This document shows positions 1-10,160 of a stretch of 64,000 nt of DNA, piece by piece. The number at the start of each line of letters is the position of its first letter. Position 1 is the stretch's first letter. Location of the stretch: NCBI RefSeq assembly GCF_024763615.1, contig NC_077223.1, positions 73,284,627-73,348,626 of the forward strand, given 5' to 3'. Made by a program: the position numbers and the translations under genes. The DNA comes from Phlebotomus papatasi (taxonomy: Eukaryota > Arthropoda > Insecta > Diptera > Psychodidae). The notes under the pieces are model-generated. The model ran no database searches. It was not told the DNA's origin and worked only from the letters and a program-made list of their open reading frames with translations.

Positions 1-1095
1 TCTGTGCTAGTAAATAATTTAATTATTTGTAGCTTCTCGACACTCTTATTCAGTCATGTTTTCTTTCTTTTTTCTTTTTTTTTTTAAATTAATTTGTAGA
101 ATTCTTCTATTTTTATTAGAAGTGATAACTTAAATTGTTTCCGGATCGTCTCTTACTTTTCCTCTGTTTTTTTTTTTAATTAGAGTTTCTTTTCAAAGAA
201 AAAAAAAACATTTCTGATACTGAATTTTATTTAGTTTTCCTTCCTTTCTTTTCTTTTCTCTTTTGTACAACAAATAATTTCTTTGTTTCCTTTGTCCACA
301 CGGGCAAAATATAGTAAGGATATTTTTTTTCTTTCCATTTTCTTATAGGTTTTTTTTTTGTTTGGGAAAGAAAGAACAAAAAGAATTTGATAAATAGAAC
401 ATTCTTCTGTGTTTTATCGCCTTGTTAAACTCAAAAGTGAATTTCTTTCGGTTTTCTTTTCACTGTGAAAGAATATAAATAAGCAAAAGAGAATCTTGTA
501 AAAAGGCAAAAATACACATTATAGAAGAATAAGACATGAAAAGAAAAATAAAATTATATAAATGTAGACTTCCATAAGAAAGAAAAAAAGTTTAATTATT
601 AATGAAAACAGATTTAGGTGTGTAGATAGTCGATAAAAGTTTCTCCATTGTAAAAAAAAAGATTAAGGATAAAACAAGGACGTTGTAAATCAAAAAACGA
701 ACACAACTTTGATTAATTTTGCTTGTTCTCTCTTCAGTGAACAGTTTCTTGCATTAAGCTGTGTTGATATTTTTGCGAGAAATGATCGCTTTTCTGTTCA
801 ATTTCATCCCATTCAAAGATATTTTCAAACACAGAAACTTTCGAAAAGAAGAAAACAAATAAATAACATTTACAATTAATATAGGCATCTTCATACAAAT
901 CTCTTTCATTTTCCTTTCTTTTCTTTTTGACACAATCTTTTTAGCAGTACATTCAGATGGAATATCGATGAGGTTCATGAGGTTTCTGTCTAACAAAATT
1001 TTAAGTCCTTCCCATAAAAATTTTGAAAATGTACAAAATTTAGACAATTTTAAGCAAAGACCAATTATTACTGAAGTTTATTTTTTCACAGATTT
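1..1095. other. AT-rich stretch without recognisable gene
   Basis: This stretch is rich in T runs and TTTCTTTT-like tracts. Open frames are short and lysine/isoleucine/phenylalanine-rich, as expected by chance at this base composition. It could be untranslated or intronic sequence of a gene outside the window, but nothing shows that directly. Confidence 0.5.
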
Positions 1096-1096
1096 T

Positions 1097-1602
1097 TTTC
1101 TTTAACCCATTCCTTACCATGGTATTATATATCATACGCAAATTGAGTGATTTTTGATGATTTGTTTCTGGGCAATTTTTATCCGAATTGCTGTCGGGAA
1201 TGGATTTTTAGTAACGTTAGTTATTCAATTACTTGAGAAAAATAGTCCGACAGAGATGAAATTACATTTTGTTATTATTTTCTTGCTTCGGGGAAAATAC
1301 GACATCCCGTTGAATTTGTTAAAATTGGCCTCTTTCCTCTTTCCTGATTTGAATTCTAGTTGCCAATTTGTTTTCTTGGATAGTCACTCTATCTAAAGCA
1401 ATAGAGTTTGTAATGAATTAATGCACAGAATTTAAATTCAGTGACCGTTAAGATGTGTGTTTGACAGAGGCTCCCCGCGCCCCCATATGAGATAAAATTT
1501 TTTTCTTTTCAAAAAATTCATCTACTAATCTGTAAGAAACTAATCCCAAAATATGAACATCCTATCTCAAGTATTTCTGGTACATTGACTGAATGGGTTA
1601 AA
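1097..1602. mobile_element. Inverted-repeat element, family TTTAACCCATTCC (copy 1)
   Basis: It begins with a TTTAACCCATTCCTTACC-like end and finishes with GACTGAATGGGTTAAA, so the two ends are imperfect inverted repeats. The reverse complement of both outer parts recurs at 48426-48831. Shared words include the ATATATCATACGCAAATTGAG block near the first end and the AACTAATCCCAAAATATGAAC block near the other. No coding capacity is seen. It is probably a non-autonomous DNA transposon; the superfamily is not identified. Confidence 0.55.
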
Positions 1603-2094
1603 TCTCCATTTATTAACGCATTGGTCCAACTTACTAAACAAGCCCCGCCCATTTTTTGCATAGTTTCAGCTTACAGAAGGCCCTTCAGGGGATATGGCCA
1701 AATTAGGTTTTCATGATATTTTTTAAGAGTTTAGTAGCAGAACTTTGTAGCATCTAAAGCTCTTTTAAACTTATTCTCTATTTATGAGCTGTCCTTGCAG
1801 AATCCGTTTGCAAAAAAAGCCACGCCCCTTTCGAAATCTCTCAGTGAAAAGTAAAAGATACGACTATCAAATGGAGTCGGGACTTATCCCAAAAGAATTC
1901 CTATTAGAAACGGAAGCTTAATTCCAGTTACAGGGGGTCCCGGGATTATGCACATTTTCGGGACCGAAGAAAATCGTGCGAAATGGCTTTATGCATACAG
2001 AAAATTTGCATACCCTCAGGAGGTTTTTTTCGAATAAGTTACAGAAACGCCGTAAAATATTCAAAACATATAATATTTGGCGCCAATTAAATTT
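1603..2094. other. Gene-free stretch with repeat debris
   Basis: No exon is recognised. A CAGGGGGTCCCGGGATTATGCA segment near 1926 resembles, in reverse complement, the end of the repeat at about 8398-8418, so this is probably an old transposon fragment. Confidence 0.35.
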
Positions 2095-2228
2095 GTTAAA
2101 TTTGAAAAAAGTTTGTTGACATTTTTCAAGTTTGATGATGATTATCAAATGAATCAAATATGCTCAAATTTGCCATGATTTGTCTTAGTTTTGATGTGAT
2201 TTTGCATTATTAAGGAATTTTCATGATA

Positions 2229-2233
2229 TTTAC
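2229..2233. repeat. Target-site duplication TTTAC, left copy
   Basis: TTTAC directly abuts the first base of the left LTR. The same five bases directly follow the right LTR at 7350-7354. A 5-bp duplication is usual for Ty3/gypsy integrases. Confidence 0.85.
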
Positions 2234-2551
2234 TGATGTGTTCTCACCTGAAAGGGGAGATGATAAGGAATGAGTTAGTATTCCAGCGTTGTCGCCGAAT
2301 CCTGATGGGGGCCCCAAATGCCGAGTGTTTAGATAGAGACACCACTATTCCCATCCACCAAATAAATGAAACACTTGATCTAATTCACTGATATAATTGA
2401 TATTATATCTTAAAGTTCACAAGACTAAATTAATGTGCTCGTCACTAAGGCTGCGCAGAAAAAGACAGACTCACTCCAGTAGATACTACTTTTAGTGTGG
2501 AAGCGAGCCCACGTTCCACACCTTTAGGCAGGGCCGGATTCCGTCACAACA
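2234..2551 (-). repeat. Downstream (3') LTR of the Ty3/gypsy element
   Basis: This 318-bp LTR starts TGTTGTGACGG and ends ACACATCA on the minus strand. It matches 7032-7349 without a difference I could see. It lacks the 66-bp duplication present at the other end of the element. Confidence 0.92.
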
Positions 2552-2570
2552 TCTCCCTCCTTTTTTTTTT
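2552..2570 (-). promoter_or_regulatory. Polypurine tract
   Basis: On the minus strand this is an A run followed by GGAGGGAGA immediately upstream of the downstream LTR. That is the position and composition of the primer for plus-strand DNA synthesis. It lies just past the stop codon of the gag-pol frame. Confidence 0.75.
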
Positions 2571-2582
2571 AAATGAACCACC

Positions 2583-5500
2583 TCACTGCCGTACTCTGGA
2601 GCGCAAGAATGGCAATGATGTGCGTGTAGGGTGTCGAGGGTTCACACGGAAACGTGAAGGCCGAGAAGTCGTTGGAGTCGAATCCGGCATCTGATCTGTG
2701 TCAGTTGGATGTTCAGGTTTAGGATGGCTATCATCAAGGAGGTCAACGAGCTCCAAAGAAGTATCAGCACTGTTACCATCGGGCACAGATCTAGGGTTAA
2801 TCTGATTGATATGGGCTCGGATAAGCTTATTTGCTGAGCTGAGGAAAACCTCAATATTGTAGTTAACCGAGCCAATGCGTTCGATTATACGTCCTGGTTC
2901 CCATTTAAATCCATTTTGCTTGAAAATTTTTACATAGACTCTCTCTCCCTCCTCAAAGGAACGCGAACGGGCGCCATGCTTTAGATTGAACTGCTCTTCC
3001 ATCTTAGTATTTCTGAGTTGACTTTGTTCTTCAATCGGTTTAAGCAAGGCCAATTGCGTTCTGAGAGACCTACCAAATATAAGTTGAGCTGGTGCAGCGC
3101 CGTTATGAGTATTTTCATTGGGCGTATTCCTATACGCCATCAAGAATGTTTGAAGCGCCTGAGAAGTATCGGTGATGTCACTGTTTTTCTTGAGACCCCG
3201 TTTCAGTGTATCAACGAACCTCTCTGCCAAGCCATTGCTTTGTGGGTGATATGGAGACGTACGGATATGCTTGATGCCATGTGTTTCGCAAAATTGAGAG
3301 AACGCTGAACTTGTAAACTGCGTGCCATTGTCCGAAACTAGCACTTCCATGAATCCATATCGCGAGCACGATTCCCACATCCAAGAAATTGTGGCAGAGG
3401 TTGAAATGGATTTTGTGATGAAGACCTCTGGCCATTTCGAGAAAGCGTCAATCATGATGAAAAATGACACTCCATCCACAGGTCCGGCAAAATCAATATG
3501 CACACGTTGCCACGGTCGTGTGCAAATTGGCCACGAAAACAGTTCACATGTTACCGGAGATCGGGCCGCCAGAGCACATAGGGAACATGTTTTCACAACT
3601 GACTTGATGTCCTCGTCGATCCCCGGCCAATATACGAAGCATCTAGCAAGTGCTTTCATTCTAACGATGCCTGGATGTCCTGAGTGCAAAGTTTTGAGTA
3701 TGTCCTTGCGCAATGGTTGGGGAATGACAAGCCGGTCTCGGTAAAGCAAGCATGTTCTCGTGAGTGTTAACGAATTTTTCAAGTCAAAAAAACTTTGTAC
3801 TTCACTGGATGTAATGTTTTTCTTGGCGGAAGGCCACCCAGATTGTACGAATTTAATGACTTTTTGTAGAGTAGTGCAGGCAGCTGTACACTCTTGGACT
3901 CTTTTGAATGTAACAGGGGAGAACTGAGAAATGCTGCATCCCAGTTCTCGCTTTAGGAAGTCTTCCTGTTTGACTTCAGCAACGATGAAATCATCTTGTT
4001 CGTCTTTTGACTGTGCCGCGATGAGTCTACTCAATACGTCCGCATATCCAAATGAATCCGTGTTTATGTATTTTATTTCAAATGAATAAGATAGTAAGGT
4101 AAGGCCCCAACGCTGAAGACGATTTGCTGAATGTGTAGGGATTCCCTTCTTTGAGCCAAAAATGGCGAGAAGAGGCTTATGGTCTGTGTGGAGAATGAAC
4201 TTGCGACCAAATATGTACTGATGTAATTTGGTCACCGCAAAGATGAGTGCGAGTCCCTCTTTTTCAATCTGCGAATAACGCTTTTCGGTATCAGTTAAAG
4301 TACGTGAAGCATGGTGGAACGCTTTTACTGATCCGTCAGGGTATGTATGATATCCCACACAGCCGATTCCAACTTCACTTGCATCCCCAGCCACAGTTAT
4401 TGGTAATACTGGGTCGTAGTGTGTAAGAAGTAAGTTGGATGAGAGAATTGCCTTCAGCTGATTAAATGCATGTTGACAGTCTGAAGTCCACTTCCATTGA
4501 GCATTTGCGCGGAAGAGGCGGTCCAATGGAGCACGTAGTGTACTCATGGAGTTTACAAATTTTGAGTAAAAGGTAACAGCTCCCAAAAATGAACGAAGTT
4601 CATTAATGTTTGATGGTTCGGGCATTGAAACAATAGCTGAGATTTTCGCAGGATCTGGGTGTTGCCCCTGACCGTTAATGATAATTCCGAGAAATTTTAG
4701 CTCAGATTGAAAGAATTTGCATTTCTCTAATCGTACGCGAAAATCAAAATCTTCAAGACGTTGAAAAATTTTATTGAGCGAGTCCATGTGGCCTTGGACT
4801 GTGGACGAGGCTACCAAAATGTCATCAAAGTAAGCCGAAACGCCCGTTATGCCTTGAAGCATGGTATCCACGGTCTGTTGGAAGATACCGGGAGCAGATT
4901 TTATGCCTGGACAAAGTCTATTAAATGTGAATAACCCCCTATGCGTATTGATAGTGAGTATTTTCCTTGAAGGCTCGTCCATTTCCAGCTGTAAATAGGC
5001 ATCAGAAAGATCTAGCTGGGAGAAAACTGAATTGTTTCCGAGAGACGCAAAAATTTGAGTTGGCGTAGGTATTGGATAATGATGAAACTCAAGAATCTCA
5101 TTTAATCCGGTTGAGTAATCCGCACAAATTCGAATTTTCCCGTTGGGTTTGCGAGCTACAACTATTGGGGCAGCATAGTCACTATAGTCTACGGGAGTAA
5201 TAATTTGCAGGTTCACCAGGCGTTGCAATTCGTCCTCAACCATTTCCATAAGGTGAAATGGCACGGGTCTTTTGGGGCGAAATACCGGTGTAGCATTCTG
5301 CTTTAATTGCAATGAGACTTGGCCTTTAGTGCACTTCCCAAGAGTAGAAGAGAAAACCCTGGGGTAATTGTCTTTGAGAGATGCAATAAAATCAGAGGTA
5401 GACACATGATTGCAAATCTTCGTGATTGGAGTGTCCCAAAGGTTAAAAAGAGTAATCCAATCCGTACCAAATAAATTTATATTGGCCTCAGCTACCACAC

Positions 5501-6731
5501 ACCGTCCACTTCTATTGTTAATATTGTTGCAAGAGATAGAAGGGTAAAACTCACCCAGAAGACGAATGGTGTTTCCCTGAGCATCATGAGGATGATCTCG
5601 AGTTGGGGTGAGTGGTGGTGATCCAAGTTGTATCCAGTTTTCTTGAGAGATGATTGTCAGATCCGATCCTGTATCATACAGGAGAGAAAGCGGAGAATTG
5701 TTGATTGTGACGGCGATATACTTCCGTCCAGAGGGTGCGTTGGCTACCATATTGACTTGAGATCGCTGTTGAGGCTGCTTCTTACCCTTAAGCTTCTTCT
5801 TATGGCTCTCACCAAGACCGCAGTACCCCTCACGATGCCCCTTGGAACCACACTCTGAGCAAGTGTGATTTTTGAATGTGCATTCACGCACGTAGTGCAT
5901 TGCTCCGCATAACCAGCACGGAGAGCTGGGTGTCTTCTTCTGCTTCTGCTGAGAATCCTTTTTGAAAGGCTTCTTTGTATGAACCTTGTTGACGGAGGCA
6001 GGCTCCTGTTTGACGGATGACTCAATTCGGGCACTATCCTTCTTGAGGCACAGAAGGCGTTTTGATTCCGTGACCATGAGCTCCAGGTTCAGGTTAGAAA
6101 TATCCTCGGTCTCTAACTTGTTCAGAAGTCGTGTACGCACATCTTTATGAGCATCGCCTTGAAGCCCGAGTAGGTATATCAAGCATTTGAAATAGTCTGG
6201 CGTGACTGTTGAGAACTGGAAATCCTCACAAGCTCTATTGACAGTGGCAGCATATGTTGTATAATCGTCCGATTCACGTTTTTGCATTTGAAGGCACTTC
6301 CATCTCCTTCCAAAGAGACTTTCACCTCGGCCGAAAATCGTGCGTAAAACACTGACTGTCTCGTCGAACTTTTTGTCACGGGGCGCAGACGGTAAAATGT
6401 AATTGACATACCTTGCATGAGCAATGTTGTCCAAACGCCTGAGTAACAATCTTGTACGTCCAGCGTCGTCCAGAGCCTTCGCATCCTCACGGAAAACATC
6501 CTCATATTTGGCAAACCAAATATCAAATGTCACATTGTTGTCTGGATCGTACGTGAACAATTCAATTGTGCCGGAAAGAGCTTCAATTGTGAGCTCTGGG
6601 CGTTTGTCATTTGAAGTATTCATCTGGTGAAGGGTAGCCATGAACTCAGCATGTTGATCCTCACTCATTTTCGCTTGGAGTTTGAGAAGTTCCTTGGTCG
6701 ATCTCAAAACATGCAAAAGTTCTTCCTCCAT
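2583..6731 (-). CDS. Gag-Pol polyprotein of the LTR retrotransposon, intact
   Basis: A single 1382-residue frame with no internal stop. In order: a Gag-like region (about 1-265); two zinc knuckles, CX2CX3HX4C at 272-284 and CX2CX4HX4C at 291-304; an aspartic protease with YDTGSD at 352-357; reverse transcriptase at about 490-690 with active-site YFDD at 634-637; RNase H with D783 in GDASEVG and H848-TDH; an integrase zinc finger with H1016/H1019 and C1049/C1052; and the integrase catalytic triad D1080, D1134 and E1170. The tail is Pro/Ser/Thr-rich. All catalytic motifs are present. Gag and Pol are fused in one frame without a frameshift or stop, so a polyprotein cleaved by the protease is expected. 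No envelope gene follows. The first knuckle is one residue shorter than the classical CX2CX4HX4C form. The family assignment to Ty3/gypsy is secure from protease-RT-RNaseH-integrase order; the mag-like affinity is tentative. Confidence 0.95.
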   Translation of the reverse strand: MEEELLHVLRSTKELLKLQAKMSEDQHAEFMATLHQMNTSNDKRPELTIEALSGTIELFTYDPDNNVTFDIWFAKYEDVFREDAKALDDAGRTRLLLRRLDNIAHARYVNYILPSAPRDKKFDETVSVLRTIFGRGESLFGRRWKCLQMQKRESDDYTTYAATVNRACEDFQFSTVTPDYFKCLIYLLGLQGDAHKDVRTRLLNKLETEDISNLNLELMVTESKRLLCLKKDSARIESSVKQEPASVNKVHTKKPFKKDSQQKQKKTPSSPCWLCGAMHYVRECTFKNHTCSECGSKGHREGYCGLGESHKKKLKGKKQPQQRSQVNMVANAPSGRKYIAVTINNSPLSLLYDTGSDLTIISQENWIQLGSPPLTPTRDHPHDAQGNTIRLLGEFYPSISCNNINNRSGRCVVAEANINLFGTDWITLFNLWDTPITKICNHVSTSDFIASLKDNYPRVFSSTLGKCTKGQVSLQLKQNATPVFRPKRPVPFHLMEMVEDELQRLVNLQIITPVDYSDYAAPIVVARKPNGKIRICADYSTGLNEILEFHHYPIPTPTQIFASLGNNSVFSQLDLSDAYLQLEMDEPSRKILTINTHRGLFTFNRLCPGIKSAPGIFQQTVDTMLQGITGVSAYFDDILVASSTVQGHMDSLNKIFQRLEDFDFRVRLEKCKFFQSELKFLGIIINGQGQHPDPAKISAIVSMPEPSNINELRSFLGAVTFYSKFVNSMSTLRAPLDRLFRANAQWKWTSDCQHAFNQLKAILSSNLLLTHYDPVLPITVAGDASEVGIGCVGYHTYPDGSVKAFHHASRTLTDTEKRYSQIEKEGLALIFAVTKLHQYIFGRKFILHTDHKPLLAIFGSKKGIPTHSANRLQRWGLTLLSYSFEIKYINTDSFGYADVLSRLIAAQSKDEQDDFIVAEVKQEDFLKRELGCSISQFSPVTFKRVQECTAACTTLQKVIKFVQSGWPSAKKNITSSEVQSFFDLKNSLTLTRTCLLYRDRLVIPQPLRKDILKTLHSGHPGIVRMKALARCFVYWPGIDEDIKSVVKTCSLCALAARSPVTCELFSWPICTRPWQRVHIDFAGPVDGVSFFIMIDAFSKWPEVFITKSISTSATISWMWESCSRYGFMEVLVSDNGTQFTSSAFSQFCETHGIKHIRTSPYHPQSNGLAERFVDTLKRGLKKNSDITDTSQALQTFLMAYRNTPNENTHNGAAPAQLIFGRSLRTQLALLKPIEEQSQLRNTKMEEQFNLKHGARSRSFEEGERVYVKIFKQNGFKWEPGRIIERIGSVNYNIEVFLSSANKLIRAHINQINPRSVPDGNSADTSLELVDLLDDSHPKPEHPTDTDQMPDSTPTTSRPSRFRVNPRHPTRTSLPFLRSRVRQ

Positions 6732-6931
6732 GTTTGTTTACGTTTTGGAATGACAACACTTCCGAAAGCAAAAATGGCGGCGCCTTCCAGTGAAGTACTG
6801 GAATTGATCGATTGAGAAAATCGATGAAGTAAATGGCGGGCACTTTCCAAGTGGAATGTGGAGTCAACGTGGCGCTCTAGGCTAGAGCTGATGAATATCT
6901 TCAAGTACAATTGGTGATTTTTTTCCAATTG

Positions 6932-6949
6932 CTGCTGGGCACGACACCA
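6932..6949 (-). promoter_or_regulatory. Candidate primer-binding site
   Basis: On the minus strand an 18-mer beginning TGGTGTCGTGCCC lies 16 bases inside the element. A minus-strand primer site normally begins TGG and sits within a few bases of the LTR. The offset here is larger than usual, and I cannot match the sequence to a particular tRNA 3' end. Confidence 0.3.
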
Positions 6950-6962
6950 ATCCTCTGTCGTC

Positions 6963-7094
6963 ACTTGATGTGTTCTCACCTGAAAGGGGAGATGATAAGG
7001 AATGAGTTAGTATTCCAGCGTTGTCGCCACTTGATGTGTTCTCACCTGAAAGGGGAGATGATAAGGAATGAGTTAGTATTCCAGCGTTGTCGCC
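6963..7094 (-). repeat. 66-bp tandem duplication across LTR/leader junction
   Basis: Two head-to-tail 66-bp units occupy 6963-7028 and 7029-7094. Each consists of ACT from the leader plus the terminal 63 bp of the LTR. The downstream LTR has this segment once, so the duplication arose after, or during, this insertion. Confidence 0.85.
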
Positions 7095-7349
7095 GAATCC
7101 TGATGGGGGCCCCAAATGCCGAGTGTTTAGATAGAGACACCACTATTCCCATCCACCAAATAAATGAAACACTTGATCTAATTCACTGATATAATTGATA
7201 TTATATCTTAAAGTTCACAAGACTAAATTAATGTGCTCGTCACTAAGGCTGCGCAGAAAAAGACAGACTCACTCCAGTAGATACTACTTTTAGTGTGGAA
7301 GCGAGCCCACGTTCCACACCTTTAGGCAGGGCCGGATTCCGTCACAACA
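7032..7349 (-). repeat. Upstream (5') LTR of the Ty3/gypsy element
   Basis: This 318-bp LTR appears identical to 2234-2551. It is followed by TTTAC (7350-7354), the second copy of the target-site duplication. Adjacent to it, toward the coding region, is an extra 66-bp copy of its end. Confidence 0.92.
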
Positions 7350-7621
7350 TTTACAATATGTTTGAGTATACGTAAACTCAAAATGTGTATGCAGATGAAT
7401 AAAAAATCGTTGCATTTCAAAAAGTTTGTCGCACGAATTTCTCTCTAATTCGGGTGACATTTCGATCCCAAATGCCCGAATTTGAGAGAGTCTACTGTAT
7501 TTTCAGCGCCAACTGCTCATAAGAAGTTCATTTCAAATTTACCGCCTCAGAAAATTGCATACATTTAGGGGTATTTAAAAAAAATGATTACACAAATTAG
7601 CTCCTAGTGGTAGGTAAAAAT

Positions 7622-8418
7622 GCAGGGGCCTCTCGACATTCATGTTTTCCATATGTTTTTGCATAGAGGCGCTGAAGACTAATGGCAAGTTTTTTCCTAA
7701 AGAGTATTGACTTATCAGTTTGATATATTTCGAAATCGTGCATTAAAAGCTATCTAAAAATACATATTTCATAATGTTCGCCAAAATTATACAAGAACTA
7801 CGAGGAACTTTGTTTAAGTCGCGGTGCAATATCTGCAAAATTTTTACAAAATATCTTCACGTTTTATTAGGCTTGATGGGCCCCTGTAAAAATGCATACA
7901 GTGGCGGTAAAATAATAGAATCAGCTCCGCAAAGACCATTATTTTACCTTTAGCATTTTTGTTTATTCCAATTACCTGAAATAATTTTGATAAATGTTCA
8001 AATAATCACCTTACGTCAAATAAGTATTGTTTTAGCCGCTAGAGTTGTCTATTTTTCACAAAATACGTCAGTAGTGAAGATTGTTTTGAACAACACGATA
8101 AGACCACTTTCATTTAAATTAAAGAATGTGGTCTATAAATCGAATAAGTTTAAATAAAGCCATATTTAGAAACCATAAATGACAGTTTCACAATTTTTTT
8201 GACCGAACTGAAGTTCACTATTGACGTATTCTGGGTAAAATAGAGACCTCTAGCGGCCAAAATAACCCTTATTCTACGATTCTAATAATTTGAAGATTTC
8301 TACTTCAGAAAAAAATACAAAATTAAAAAAATAAGCTTTGCAAAGTGATTCTATTATTTTGGCCGCCACTGTAGATGTGTTTGCATAATCTCATTTATGC
8401 ATAATTCCGGGACCCCTG
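7622..8418. mobile_element. Repeat with CAGGGGCC / GACCCCTG ends, split by a MITE
   Basis: It starts CAGGGGCCTCTCGACATT and its far end reads CCGGGACCCCTG followed by TA. The part 7622-7886 recurs inverted at 25637-25913, including the AAATCGTGCATTAAAAGC stretch. A TA-flanked MITE is inserted at 7899-8371. No reading frame of note is present. Confidence 0.5.
7899..8371. mobile_element. Tc1/mariner-type MITE with TA duplication
   Basis: The ends are CAGTGGCGGTAAAATAATAG and CTATTATTTTGGCCGCCACTG, imperfect inverted repeats flanked by TA on both sides. The CAGTGGCGGCCAAAATAATAGA-type terminus is characteristic of Tc1/mariner relatives. It is 473 bp long with no transposase frame. Confidence 0.7.
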
Positions 8419-8681
8419 TAATTGTCTGGTAGCATCCCCCTAACATGTGGCCTGTTTTGTTGAAACCAAATCTCACATTTACATAAAGATTCATTTGGGA
8501 ATTATTTTACATTAATGACCGCTACGCGATATATCACGAAAATGAGGACTGGACCCCTGTTGCAAGATGCTGGACCCTGTAGAGAGGTAGGTTAGCCATA
8601 TGATTGGTTGGCAGCCCTAGTTCTAGGCCTAGACAGCATTTATGCATCCATTTGCACATATTTCTTATATTACTGACTGTA

Positions 8682-9187
8682 CACAGAAAAAAAAATGTAA
8701 AATTGTTCGTAAAGGTTTGTGAAATCCTATGGCAGACTTACGAAATGCTCGTGAATCGTATAACCCACAAACAAGTTCGTAAAATTTTGTACTTTTTTCA
8801 CAAACATTGTTCGTAAAATGATCATTTGACGAACATTTTTTGTACTTTTACAAACATTTGTTCATAAATGTTCGTAAACACACAAAAAAATGTTCGTAAA
8901 ATTTTGTCATTTGTTCGTAAATTTTTGTTTGGCAAAAATTTACGAACAAATACGAACAAATGACAAAATTTAACGAACATTTTTTTGTGTGTTTACGAAC
9001 ATTTACGAACAAATGTTTGTAAAAGTACAAATAATGCTCGTCAAATGATCATGTTACGAACAATGTTTGTGAAAAAAGTACAAACTTTTACGAACTTGTT
9101 TGTGCATTGTTATTTGAGCATTTTGTAAGTCCCCCATAGGAATTTACAAACATTTACGAATAATTTTACAAAATATTTTTCTCTGTG
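8682..9187. mobile_element. Long foldback MITE, TA-flanked (copy 1)
   Basis: The 506 bp form one long near-palindrome, from CACAGAAAAAAA to TTTTTCTCTGTG, with TA on each side. The arms are built from TTCGTAAA/TTTACGAA words and reach almost to the centre. A second copy sits at 23578-24089. As RNA it would make a hairpin of roughly 240 bp. The open frames inside it are by-products. Confidence 0.8.
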
Positions 9188-9189
9188 TA

Positions 9190-10160
9190 AACATAATTTT
9201 AGGCGTCGACACGATTAAATAATAGTTATCAGACAACATTTTTAGGTAAATTTTGGTTTAGGACTGAATAATGGCAAATGACCAATTGCATTTTTTAAAA
9301 CCACTAAAAGTAATTGTTATCTAGGATTTCAAAACCTTCAGGAACTGGATTAAAGTTCTAATCTAAAACCATATTATGGTGCCATTTCTGAATAGGGCGG
9401 AGCCACTTTTACACTTGGGAAGTTTAGATTACGTAAAAATTAAACTAGTTCGATTAATGCGAGCAAGATACCGCAGAAAAACACTGTCAAATAATTAAAA
9501 ACTCGAGAAAATTAACTTTAATTAATCGTTATTCTGAAGGGTCATTCAGCTAGATGAATTTTTGGGCGGGGCATAATTGCCTCCGACACATCTTTTAGAT
9601 CAGGAAAATTTCATGAAAGCGAATTTTACATCTCTTTGTTTCTTAAAAGCTTTGGATATGTCTATCCTATTCTTCCGCACTCTTCTTCTTCTTTTGAACA
9701 TCACACTAAATTAAATTTAGTTCAGTCCAATTTCGACACCGAAAGAGAGGGATAGATTTATGCAAATCTTTTGAGAGAGAAAGGGACGCGAATTTTGATT
9801 TCATGAATTTATGTCGACCTAAAAGGTGTGCCCGAGGCTTAAAATTCCATTTTCATGCAAATTTCATCAAGGTTATTGCAAATAATCCAAGGAAAAGTGA
9901 AATGTTCCTCAATGAATATGATCGGTTCGAGCCCGTTCTCTGATTGGCTGAAGTTTTGAATACTTTCAAACCCTAGCCAATTACCGAGCGCGATGGAAAT
10001 AATTTTTTATGTGTTTGAATATTTCGGTCTACAATGGATGTTGCTTTTCATTTTCTCGTAATTTTTGTTGGCCTTATCTTCTGTTGTAAAGACTCCGATG
10101 CATTGTAGAGTACCCCATTATTTCATAACCTAACCATCCGAATGTACCGTAATCCTAATA
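9190..10160. other. Gene-free stretch downstream of coronin
   Basis: No exon, repeat arm or known motif is recognised. Composition is typical intergenic DNA of this window. Confidence 0.4.

Larger units (their letters stand above)
2234..7349 (-). mobile_element. Complete Ty3/gypsy-type LTR retrotransposon
   Basis: A 5.1-kb element read on the minus strand. Two 318-bp LTRs (7032-7349 upstream, 2234-2551 downstream) start TGTTG and end CATCA in element orientation and look identical by eye. Between them lie a leader of about 230 bp, one uninterrupted gag-pol frame (6731-2583), and a purine tract against the downstream LTR. A 5-bp TTTAC duplication flanks it. There is no env frame. Identical LTRs, an intact frame and intact target duplication imply a young, possibly still competent copy. 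Zinc knuckles, single ORF and integrase wording resemble the mag-type lineage, but I hold that clade call loosely. Confidence 0.92.
2095..7497 (-). mobile_element. pogo-like MITE copy A, split by the LTR retrotransposon
   Basis: The sequence left of the LTR element (about 2095-2233) and right of it (7350-7497) is contiguous in reverse complement within another copy at 30890-31372. The right end reads GAGAGAGTCTACTG followed by TA, matching the CAGTAGACTCTC termini of the copy at 32050-32282. TA target sites and CAGT-type termini fit pogo/Tc1-mariner relatives. The left terminal repeat of this copy is not visible, so it is truncated or overwritten. Confidence 0.6.

Noticed and set aside
3322..3744. 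140-codon plus-strand frame
   Set aside because: It is antisense to the integrase region of the intact Gag-Pol frame, hence a shadow.
8848..9030. Short frames inside the 8.7-9.2 kb palindrome
   Set aside because: They consist of repeated TTCGTAAA words; the palindrome generates mirror frames on both strands.
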